Positions 7,492 to 13,554 of a DNA stretch of 15,692 bases are shown here, one piece after another. Source of the stretch: Chloroflexota bacterium. Its GTDB lineage: Bacteria > Chloroflexota > Anaerolineae > Anaerolineales > UBA11579. The first letter of the stretch is position 1; the number at the start of each line of letters is the position of its first letter. The position numbers were made by a program, and so were the translations under genes. The stretch is from assembly GCA_030610225.1 (NCBI GenBank), contig JAUWSD010000005.1, forward strand, positions 1-15,692. The letters run 5' to 3'. A model generated the notes under the pieces. It worked only from the letters and a program-made list of their open reading frames with translations, was not told the origin of the DNA and did not search any database.

Positions 7492-8741
7492 TTAGAATTC
7501 TCCTGAGGATATTTTCCCATGATGATAGTTGCATTGTGCCCACCGAAACCAAATGAATTTGACATCACATATTGGTTCTCTTTTTTGCGGGAAGAATTTG
7601 GAACATAATCAAGATCACATTCTGGATCTGGGGTTGTGTAATTTATTGTGGGGGGGAGGATGTTGTCCTGAAGAGTTTTTACTAAAACAAGAGCCTCAAG
7701 TGCTCCAGATGCCCCCATAAGGTGTCCGGTCATTGATTTTGTTGACGATACTGGAATAGCATACGCAAAATCACCAAACACCGTTTTTATTGCCTGGGTT
7801 TCTATTTTGTCATTGAGATGAGTACTGGTACCATGTGCATTGATATAACCGATCTGCTCTAGCTGTAAACCTCCATTTTCCAATGCCATTTCCATACATT
7901 TTATTGCACCTGCTCCACCTTCTGCTGGGGCAGAAATATGGAACGCGTCATTTGTGCTGCCGTACCCGATCACTTCTGCGAGGATGTTAGCACCTCTTTC
8001 CAGTGCATGTTCCAGAGATTCAAGAACCAGCACAGCGGCTCCTTCACCCATTAAGAACCCATTTCTGTCTTTATCAAAGGGACTGGAAGCCTTAAAAGGC
8101 TCATCGTTTCGCGTAGCCATAGCTTTCATGGAGCACATTCCTGCAAAAGCTGACTCAACAATCGCTGCCTCAGCACCGCCAGCAAGCATTACATCGGCTT
8201 GTCCGCGCCTGATAAGCTCAGCAGCTTCGCCAATAGTGTTTGTCCCTGTTGCACAGGCAGTGGAGATAGCGAAGTTTGGACCTCGGATATCAAAATGGAT
8301 GGCTGTCATTGAACCAGCAGCATCCGGGATAATCATGGGGACGAAAAAGGGATTAACCCGTGAATGGCCTTTGGATTTCAGGATCGAATATTGCTTTTGA
8401 ATAGTTTCTATGCCACCGATTCCCGAGCCTATCAAGGCACCAATGCGATCCCTGTTTTCGTCATTAATTAATAAGTTTGCGTTCTCGACAGCTTCAATTG
8501 CTGCAAATAGACCAAATTGGGTGAATCTGTCCATTCTACGAGCTTCTTTGACGCCAAATATCTCGCCAGGATTAAAATCCTTGACCTCTGCAGCAATTTT
8601 CGTACGATATTCAGAAGCATCAAAACGAGTGACTTTGCCAGCCGTAGGAATACCATTTTTCAGGTTTTCCCAAGTAGAATCTACATCATTTCCCGCTGGA
8701 GTGATACAACCTAATCCTGTGACAACTACTCTTTTTCGCAT
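7488..8741 (-). CDS. fabF: Beta-ketoacyl-ACP synthase II
   Basis: FabF is the elongating condensing enzyme of type II fatty-acid synthesis, joining acyl-ACP and malonyl-ACP. The 417-aa protein begins with the family start MRKRVVVTGLG. It carries the Cys-His-His triad at C163 (STACATG), H303 (NAHGTST) and H340 (TGHLMGASG), the same spacing as well-studied homologues, and the C-terminal NSFGFGGHN gate (395-403). ATG 8741 has GGAG about 8 nt upstream; an in-frame ATG at 8756 would add five non-family residues and lacks a ribosome-binding site. It lies 64 nt after the HAD-DinB gene and overlaps fabH. No acyl carrier protein, fabD or fabG gene is in view, so the rest of the pathway is elsewhere. 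Confidence 0.96.
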   Translation of the reverse strand: MRKRVVVTGLGCITPAGNDVDSTWENLKNGIPTAGKVTRFDASEYRTKIAAEVKDFNPGEIFGVKEARRMDRFTQFGLFAAIEAVENANLLINDENRDRIGALIGSGIGGIETIQKQYSILKSKGHSRVNPFFVPMIIPDAAGSMTAIHFDIRGPNFAISTACATGTNTIGEAAELIRRGQADVMLAGGAEAAIVESAFAGMCSMKAMATRNDEPFKASSPFDKDRNGFLMGEGAAVLVLESLEHALERGANILAEVIGYGSTNDAFHISAPAEGGAGAIKCMEMALENGGLQLEQIGYINAHGTSTHLNDKIETQAIKTVFGDFAYAIPVSSTKSMTGHLMGASGALEALVLVKTLQDNILPPTINYTTPDPECDLDYVPNSSRKKENQYVMSNSFGFGGHNATIIMGKYPQENSK

Positions 8742-8805
8742 AAAATATTTCTCCATGTTTTGAATAAACTTTTAGAACACAGAGATTATGTGAAAGATGC
8801 GCTAA

Positions 8806-10017
8806 TCATGAGCGGATATTGTGAAACTGGTTATAAAATTGTTGAATATGAAGCCGATCGTGCCTGGCTGTGATCTGGAGCAATTCTTTCATGGTTGTAG
8901 GGCCAAATATTGAATGTCTGGCTGTTCTTTGCCAAGATTTTTCATCAAATTCTGAGATATAGGAAAGCAATTCTTTTCTGGCTGATATAAAATCAGTTAA
9001 TGCCTGTTTTGAATCCTGTTTACTATATTCCCTGTCAATAGCCCATGAATCTGCGTCGATAGCAGCAATGAACTGATTTTCTTTTTCAAGGATCTGTTTG
9101 ATTCGGGGGATATTTATCTCCAGGTCAACATCCCGTAGATGACAAAGGATCTCACAAAATCCCCAACTTTCAATATCTTTGAATTCAAGTTCTTTTGTAC
9201 TCAGTTCCTGTGAGAGTAAAGATTTGATCGCAGCTGGAGTTGAAAGCAGGATTGCTTTGATCGAATCCGGTGATTTGAATTGTGATTTAAAGTATTCCAC
9301 CGGGCTGTTTTGTAAGAAATGGGTGACATGGGAAAGGTCCCCCTCAGCTGATGCTGGCTGCCCATCCATAATGTTCGGGTGAATGACATTTGTATTTGGA
9401 TTTACCCAATAGGTAGCAATTCCTAATTTATTTGCTGCTTTAATGTCTAATTCCTGATCATTCCCAATCATTATGATAGGCTCTTCGGGCCATCCTAATT
9501 GGGCGATTATCTCAGCATAGTAAGCTGGGTTGGGTTTTGTGAAGTGGAAATTCTCATAAGAAGTGATGATCTCGAATTCATCAATGAAATCTTCCAATCC
9601 AGCCCACTTTAATCTCTGAGTAATTGCGATCCTGGGGAATAGCGGATTAGTAGCAATGACTATCTTATAACCTTTGCTAATTGAATCTTTGATCAACTCA
9701 TATGCCGAAGGCACATTTTGAGTAACAGATTTCAGTTTCGGGAATTTATTATTATAAAAATCTAATATCTGAATAGCTGATTTATCATAATCTAAACCCA
9801 AAACAGGGTAAAAATCCCGATCAAACCTTTCTTTAAGTGTTGAACTTGGATCTGTATTCGTCAGCATTGATTGAGTTGCTGTTAACAACTGCTCGATCAA
9901 TTTCCCGGGATCATGCAGGTTTGCTAAATGCTCTCCCAGTTTTTGGAGGTAGGCAGGGATAAAAATATCCATGTCGTTTGCGAGTAAGGTGTCATCGAGG
10001 TCAATCAGAAGTATCAT
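8806..10017 (-). CDS. HAD hydrolase fused to a DinB-like metal-binding domain
   Basis: The 403-aa protein appears to hold two domains. Residues 1-225 are a haloacid dehalogenase-type hydrolase: DLDDT (6-10) supplies the nucleophile D6 and acid D8, IATN (121-124) is motif II, K161 in TKPNP is motif III, and GNDQELD (185-191) supplies the magnesium ligands. Residues about 250-403 resemble DinB/YfiT-like four-helix proteins, with a candidate metal triad of H293 in CHLRD and H386 and H390 in RHDRLHIQQ. HAD enzymes are mostly phosphatases; DinB proteins are often thiol-dependent transferases or hydrolases. The substrate cannot be read from sequence. The start overlaps the upstream Cys-rich gene by 17 nt, implying coupled expression. 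Confidence 0.85.
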   Translation of the reverse strand: MILLIDLDDTLLANDMDIFIPAYLQKLGEHLANLHDPGKLIEQLLTATQSMLTNTDPSSTLKERFDRDFYPVLGLDYDKSAIQILDFYNNKFPKLKSVTQNVPSAYELIKDSISKGYKIVIATNPLFPRIAITQRLKWAGLEDFIDEFEIITSYENFHFTKPNPAYYAEIIAQLGWPEEPIIMIGNDQELDIKAANKLGIATYWVNPNTNVIHPNIMDGQPASAEGDLSHVTHFLQNSPVEYFKSQFKSPDSIKAILLSTPAAIKSLLSQELSTKELEFKDIESWGFCEILCHLRDVDLEINIPRIKQILEKENQFIAAIDADSWAIDREYSKQDSKQALTDFISARKELLSYISEFDEKSWQRTARHSIFGPTTMKELLQITARHDRLHIQQFYNQFHNIRS

Positions 10018-10342
10018 TTTCGTCCACCATGATGAAGTTTAGTGTTGGTACACAGTCTCCGCATCCAATTTCTGGCACATCTACTCTTACATTATTCTTT
10101 TTGCAAAATGTTTCTAAACGGACTTGCTGCTTTAGGATTAGGAGAGGTCTGAAGAGCTTGGGAGTGAAGATCATATCTTCACAACCATTAGCTTGCTGAA
10201 TTCCAGGCATCCGGCATGTTAAACATAGATCAGGTTTCCATTGGAGACCATGATCTAAAAGAAGTCTGCATTCTTCCCTATCACGCCCACGATAGTAATC
10301 ACCAAAGAAGAATGAGCACTCTTTTCCAGCAGGAGTTTTCAT
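10001..10342 (-). CDS. Conserved small cysteine-rich protein, function unknown
   Basis: This 113-aa protein has no family I can name. It contains eight cysteines: C9, C25, C40, C43, C54, C80, C94 and C97. The CxxC pairs in LCLTCRMPG (39-47) and GCGDC (93-97) suggest one or two zinc sites or an iron-sulphur cluster. There is no signal peptide or membrane segment, so it is probably cytosolic. Its ATG lies 7 nt after the efp stop, and its 3' end overlaps the HAD-DinB gene by 17 nt, so it sits in the middle of an apparent operon. A small metal-binding partner of the downstream hydrolase is a reasonable guess, but only from position. Confidence that it is a real gene is good; function is unassigned. 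Confidence 0.78.
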   Translation of the reverse strand: MKTPAGKECSFFFGDYYRGRDREECRLLLDHGLQWKPDLCLTCRMPGIQQANGCEDMIFTPKLFRPLLILKQQVRLETFCKKNNVRVDVPEIGCGDCVPTLNFIMVDENDTSD

Positions 10343-10349
10343 ATTGAGG

Positions 10350-10907
10350 TTAAGCCCTGGTTAGGTAATCACCAGTTCTTGTATCTACTTTGATAACATC
10401 CCCGGTCACTACAAATGCAGGAACTGATACTTCCAGACCTGTTTCACAGATTACTTTTTTCTGAACTCCAGTTGCTGTGTCACCTCTAACTGCAGGGTCA
10501 GCTTGAATTATTTTTAATTCAACTGAAGTTGGCAGTTCAATATCAAGTGCTTCGTTGCCAAAGAAGGTGAGTTTGACTTCCATCTCTTCTTTGAGGAATT
10601 TTGCACTATCCTGAAGCAAATCTTTGGGGAATGCGGGTTGCTCAAATGTTACAGTATCCATGAAATAGTAATAATCACCATCGTTATACAGGTACTGTGC
10701 ATTGTGATAATCAAGTCGGATATTCTCAACCTTTTCGCTGGAGCTGAATGTTTTTTCAATATTGGCACCAGTTCTGAGGTTGATGGCTTTAACTTTAATT
10801 GTAGCTAATCCGCGTCCAGGTTTGTGATGGTGATAATCCAGCACTTTGAATAACTGATCATCAAGGGTGAAGGTAACACCCTTTCTAAGCTCGTTTGCAT
10901 CAATCAT
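10350..10907 (-). CDS. efp: Translation elongation factor P
   Basis: EF-P binds ribosomes stalled at polyproline stretches and promotes peptide-bond formation. The 185-aa protein starts with the family N-terminus MIDANELRKGVTF and keeps the domain I loop HHHKPGRGLA with the tip lysine K32, where some bacteria modify the protein. It also has the C-terminal signature block ending GDVIKVDTRTGDYLTRA. ATG 10907 is preceded by AAGAGG at suitable spacing. An upstream in-frame start at 10985 would add 26 non-family residues and lies beyond the promoter, so it is rejected. It is the first gene of the - strand cluster leading to fabF and fabH. No modification enzyme gene (epmA, ymfI or similar) is nearby. 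Confidence 0.97.
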   Translation of the reverse strand: MIDANELRKGVTFTLDDQLFKVLDYHHHKPGRGLATIKVKAINLRTGANIEKTFSSSEKVENIRLDYHNAQYLYNDGDYYYFMDTVTFEQPAFPKDLLQDSAKFLKEEMEVKLTFFGNEALDIELPTSVELKIIQADPAVRGDTATGVQKKVICETGLEVSVPAFVVTGDVIKVDTRTGDYLTRA

Positions 10908-10938
10908 GTATTTTCCTCTTTTCAAAAATTCAAACGGT

Positions 10939-10947
10939 ATTATACCA
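10939..10947 (-). promoter_or_regulatory. Extended -10 promoter of efp
   Basis: TGG-TATAAT on the - strand (10947 to 10939) predicts a transcript start near 10932 and a leader of about 25 nt. The -35 region is weak (CTGAAT, 3 of 6 matches at 16 nt spacing), as often tolerated with a TGn extension. It lies in the 128-nt divergent region shared with the response-regulator gene, for which no clear promoter was seen. Confidence 0.6.
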
Positions 10948-11035
10948 TTTGGGTGATGATATTCAGGATAATAAGCGCTTTCCAATTTAGTTCGATTTGA
11001 GTAAACTACTTATAGGTAATAAACAGGAGTGTTTA

Positions 11036-11416
11036 ATGAATGACAGGATTATTAAAATTCTATATATCGAAGATGAAATTGATTTGATCGAACTTGTCAC
11101 TCTATTGCTTGAACGTTCTGGAAAGTATAAAGTTACAGCCACAAAGCAAGGTGAGGAGGGGATTGTCCTTGCAAAAACCAACAAACCTGATGTGATCCTG
11201 TTAGATTTAATGATGCCAAACATCGATGGATGGGATGTTTTTCGCCAGATCCGTGAAGACGAGGAAACGAGATCAATCCCGATTGTGATCGTTACTTCAC
11301 AAGCCCAGGACATTGACAAAGTACTCGGACTTGAGATCGCTAAAGCAGACGGGTATATTACTAAACCATTCGAACCAAATGATTTGTTTACGATCATTGA
11401 TGATCTGGCAAAATAA
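11036..11416 (+). CDS. Stand-alone response-regulator receiver protein
   Basis: This 126-aa protein is a single CheY-like receiver domain with no output domain. The phosphorylation site is complete: E12 and D13 for magnesium, D57 in LLDLMMP as phospho-acceptor, T87 in IVTSQ and K110 in TKPF. ATG 11036 follows AGGAG at 11025-11029; a TTG frame extension to 10997 adds residues that do not belong to the fold. It is divergent from efp and lies 22 nt upstream of the DUF192 gene, so it may be co-transcribed with that gene and the M23 peptidase. Its kinase is not in view. It could signal by protein contact, for example to a separate kinase or diguanylate cyclase; none is indicated here. Confidence 0.92.
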   Translation: MNDRIIKILYIEDEIDLIELVTLLLERSGKYKVTATKQGEEGIVLAKTNKPDVILLDLMMPNIDGWDVFRQIREDEETRSIPIVIVTSQAQDIDKVLGLEIAKADGYITKPFEPNDLFTIIDDLAK

Positions 11417-11438
11417 CTAAATTATTAATTCCTGAAAA

Positions 11439-11801
11439 ATGAATAACAAAGAAGTAAAAAACAGATCCAAAACGTTAATGAAACCAATTAGCATAAAAAT
11501 TTGCGATTCATTTTTATGCAAACTTCGCGGTTATACATTTAGGGCTGGAATAAAAGAAGATCAGGGTTTATTATTGGTCGAAGAAATTCAAAGCCGCATT
11601 GCAACCAGTATTCATATGGTCTTTGTTTTTTTTAAGCTTGGCATCGTTTGGATAAATGAAGATGGGATCGTTGTTGATACAAGGACTGCATACCCATTTA
11701 TTTCATTTCAAATTCCAAGGGCTCCAGCAAAATATGTTTTGGAGATCTCACCAAAAAGGTTGAAGGAATTTTCAATTGGCGACAAGATCGAATTTATTTA
11801 A
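11439..11801 (+). CDS. DUF192 family protein without signal peptide
   Basis: This 120-aa protein matches DUF192: the RLRGYTFRA-like entry (about 28-37), the LLLVEE strand, the SIHMVFVFFKLGIVWI core (57-72), the INEDGIVVD turn and the AKYVLEISPKRLKEFSIGD exit (97-115). Many DUF192 proteins are exported, but this one has a short basic N-terminus and no hydrophobic leader, so it is probably cytosolic. No function is established for the family. Ribosome-binding evidence for ATG 11439 is weak; ATG 11478 (MKPISIKICDSF) is an alternative start that keeps the whole domain. The gene follows the receiver gene by 22 nt, and its last 26 bases contain the start of the peptidase gene. Confidence 0.82.
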   Translation: MNNKEVKNRSKTLMKPISIKICDSFLCKLRGYTFRAGIKEDQGLLLVEEIQSRIATSIHMVFVFFKLGIVWINEDGIVVDTRTAYPFISFQIPRAPAKYVLEISPKRLKEFSIGDKIEFI

Positions 11802-13197
11802 AAGCTTTTTATTAGTTCTCATCTTTGGATTTATCTTCAGCAATGTTCAAGATACATACGCTGAAGAACCTGAAAATGAAGCTTATTATGTTGTTCAAGC
11901 TGGTGATTCATTATATGGAATTGCCAATAGATTTCATATCCCAATTGAAGATCTAATTGCAGAAAACCCTTCAGCAGCAGAATTGGGATTATTTGCAGGA
12001 GATTCGTTAATCATTCCAGGTATTGATTGGGTGTCTGGTCAATTAGATTTTAATTTTATTGAGCTTGATAAGATCACACTCAGGTCAATCAGCAGACAAT
12101 TCAATATGGATGTTGATCTAATTTCAAGATTAAATGGGATCAGCTCGCTAAATCAATATATTATGGGACGGGAATTATTACTTCCACAGAAAAATGAGCT
12201 TTCATCATCAAAATTGATCGCATTTTCTCCAGAGGATACTGCAACAGAAATTGCCGCTATGAATTTTGAGAATAGATGGAAACTGATCTCCGAAAATGAT
12301 CTGTCAGGTTCATGGGATCTGGTTAGTGGGAAACCTTTGATAGTTGATAGCGACCCTAATTCAGAAGTTAGTATCATCCCAGAAAATATTCATTTCTTTG
12401 AAACATTTCCAGAAGAGGTCTATCAGGGTGAGATATTTTTTAATTACATTAAATCAAACCAGGAGATCAAATCTATCGAAGGCAGCTTTGGTGATTATGA
12501 GTTGGATTATTATCTAGGTGATTCTGGGGTTTATTTATCGTTGCAGGGTATTGAAGTAATCCTTGACCCGGGATTTTACCCATTCCAGTTCTGGGTCGAA
12601 TGGGAAAACGGGGATATTTTTGCATATGAATACTTGCTCCCTGTTCTTCTTGGTGATTACCGATATGAAATCCTGATAGTTGATGAAGATCTGACAGGAA
12701 TTGATGTTGGTCTGGAAGAGAGAGAATTACTTCAGACTGCTATGAGTTCAACTTCTCAAACTATGCTTTGGAATGATAAATTTGCATATCCGACATCCAA
12801 TCCGGATTATGTGACATCATTATTTGGAACCAGAAGGTCGTTGAATTATTCAGCGTATGATTATTTCCACGGTGGAATTGACTATGGAGCGGATACAGGT
12901 CAGGATATATATGCCGCAGCAGATGGAGTAGTTGTTTTTGCTGGTGAGATGCCAATTCGAGGAAATGCAACCATGATCGATCATGGTTTGGGTGTCTTTT
13001 CGCTTTATGGACACCAATCGCAATTTTTGGTGGAGGTTGGGGATATTATTACTAGAGAACAGTTGATAGGGTTGATAGGAAGCACAGGACGCTCAACAGG
13101 ACCGCACGTACATTGGGAAGTTTGGGTAAATGGAATTCAAACTAATCCGATCAAATGGGTATCCCTTGATTATCCTTATATGGTTGAAATTCCATAG
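11776..13197 (+). CDS. Secreted LysM-M23 peptidoglycan endopeptidase
   Basis: This 473-aa protein has a signal peptide (basic start, hydrophobic core about 8-22, likely cleavage after TYA at 27-29) and a LysM domain at 36-81 (YYVVQAGDSLYGIANRF). A second, divergent LysM follows at about 90-137. A beta-rich linker domain spans about 200-297, and the C-terminal M23 peptidase covers about 340-465. M23 zinc ligands H365 and D369 (HGGID) and H446 (HVHWE) are present, as are H413 and H444. It should bind and cut peptidoglycan cross-bridges outside the cell. The start is TTG 11776 inside the DUF192 gene, with AAGGA at 11763-11767. No ATG or GTG precedes the signal peptide, so TTG is the best choice. 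Its stop is one base from the convergent DUF2007 gene. Confidence 0.92.
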   Translation: MATRSNLFKSFLLVLIFGFIFSNVQDTYAEEPENEAYYVVQAGDSLYGIANRFHIPIEDLIAENPSAAELGLFAGDSLIIPGIDWVSGQLDFNFIELDKITLRSISRQFNMDVDLISRLNGISSLNQYIMGRELLLPQKNELSSSKLIAFSPEDTATEIAAMNFENRWKLISENDLSGSWDLVSGKPLIVDSDPNSEVSIIPENIHFFETFPEEVYQGEIFFNYIKSNQEIKSIEGSFGDYELDYYLGDSGVYLSLQGIEVILDPGFYPFQFWVEWENGDIFAYEYLLPVLLGDYRYEILIVDEDLTGIDVGLEERELLQTAMSSTSQTMLWNDKFAYPTSNPDYVTSLFGTRRSLNYSAYDYFHGGIDYGADTGQDIYAAADGVVVFAGEMPIRGNATMIDHGLGVFSLYGHQSQFLVEVGDIITREQLIGLIGSTGRSTGPHVHWEVWVNGIQTNPIKWVSLDYPYMVEIP

Positions 13198-13198
13198 A

Positions 13199-13429
13199 TC
13201 AGTTTTCAGCTGAGTAGCCTACTAATAATTCTTTTGCCTGGTCTTCCTGGTAATTTGGAACCATGACTTCGACCAAGGCTCCAGCGGGACCTGAAATCCC
13301 CATGGCTTTTTGATATCCTTCCTGAGATAGATAAACCAATAAGCCTTGAGACTCCAAAAAACCTTTTATAATCTCAGCTTCAATATTATTAACTGCAGAG
13401 TAAACTTCAACCCATTCAATTTTTGACAT
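13199..13429 (-). CDS. DUF2007 family small protein
   Basis: This 76-aa protein fits DUF2007, described as putative signal-transducing proteins: WVEVYSAVNNIEAEIIKGFL (7-26), an ESQGLLVYLSQEG middle, and the VEVMVPNYQEDQAKELL exit strand and helix. The fold is a small ferredoxin-like domain; the function is not known. I chose ATG 13429 (MSKIEW) with AGGA 8 nt upstream. ATG 13435 is two codons earlier but has that site almost abutting it. A longer frame back to 13540 crosses the hairpin and promoter region of the divergent gene. It is convergent with the M23 gene, one base apart, with no visible terminator. No good promoter was found; TTGTCA at 13504-13499 is spaced too far from a TATATT box. 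Confidence 0.78.
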   Translation of the reverse strand: MSKIEWVEVYSAVNNIEAEIIKGFLESQGLLVYLSQEGYQKAMGISGPAGALVEVMVPNYQEDQAKELLVGYSAEN

Positions 13430-13448
13430 AAGCATTTTCCTGCCAGTC

Positions 13449-13476
13449 TTGATTACTAGCCTGGTTAGAGTATAAT
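13449..13476 (+). promoter_or_regulatory. Candidate promoter of the 526-aa gene
   Basis: TTGATT (13449-13454) and a perfect TATAAT (13471-13476) are separated by 16 nt. The predicted start near 13483 leaves a leader of about 70 nt that contains the inverted repeat at 13519-13542. It overlaps the 5' end of the divergent DUF2007 gene region. Confidence 0.55.
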
Positions 13477-13518
13477 ATATTTCCGTGGTTTCATTCCATG
13501 ACAAAATATTCGGAGATG

Positions 13519-13542
13519 AATTGAAAAAGAGGTTTTTCAATT
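13519..13542 (+). repeat. Perfect 10-bp inverted repeat in the leader of the 526-aa gene
   Basis: AATTGAAAAA (13519-13528) and TTTTTCAATT (13533-13542) pair perfectly around the loop GAGG. The hairpin ends 12 nt before the ATG at 13555. No T tract follows on either strand, so it is not a standard terminator. It could be a dyad operator or an mRNA stem that presents the GAGG in its loop. Confidence 0.75.
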
Positions 13543-13554
13543 GTTTAGTAGCGT

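Noticed and set aside
7954..8763. Two long + strand frames opposite fabF
   Set aside because: They mirror the codon bias of the conserved fabF gene and show no independent start signals or family features.
10908..10985. A 26-residue N-terminal extension of EF-P
   Set aside because: The extension covers the efp promoter and is absent from the EF-P family, whose proteins start at MIDANEL.
10987..11397. A 136-codon - strand frame opposite the receiver gene
   Set aside because: The + strand encodes a complete CheY-like active site with a good ribosome-binding site; the antisense translation is Ser/Ile-rich low-complexity shadow.
13199..13225. Short palindromes TCAGCTGA and GTAGCCTAC after the M23 stop as a terminator
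   Set aside because: Stems are too short and no T tract follows; they also lie within the DUF2007 coding region.
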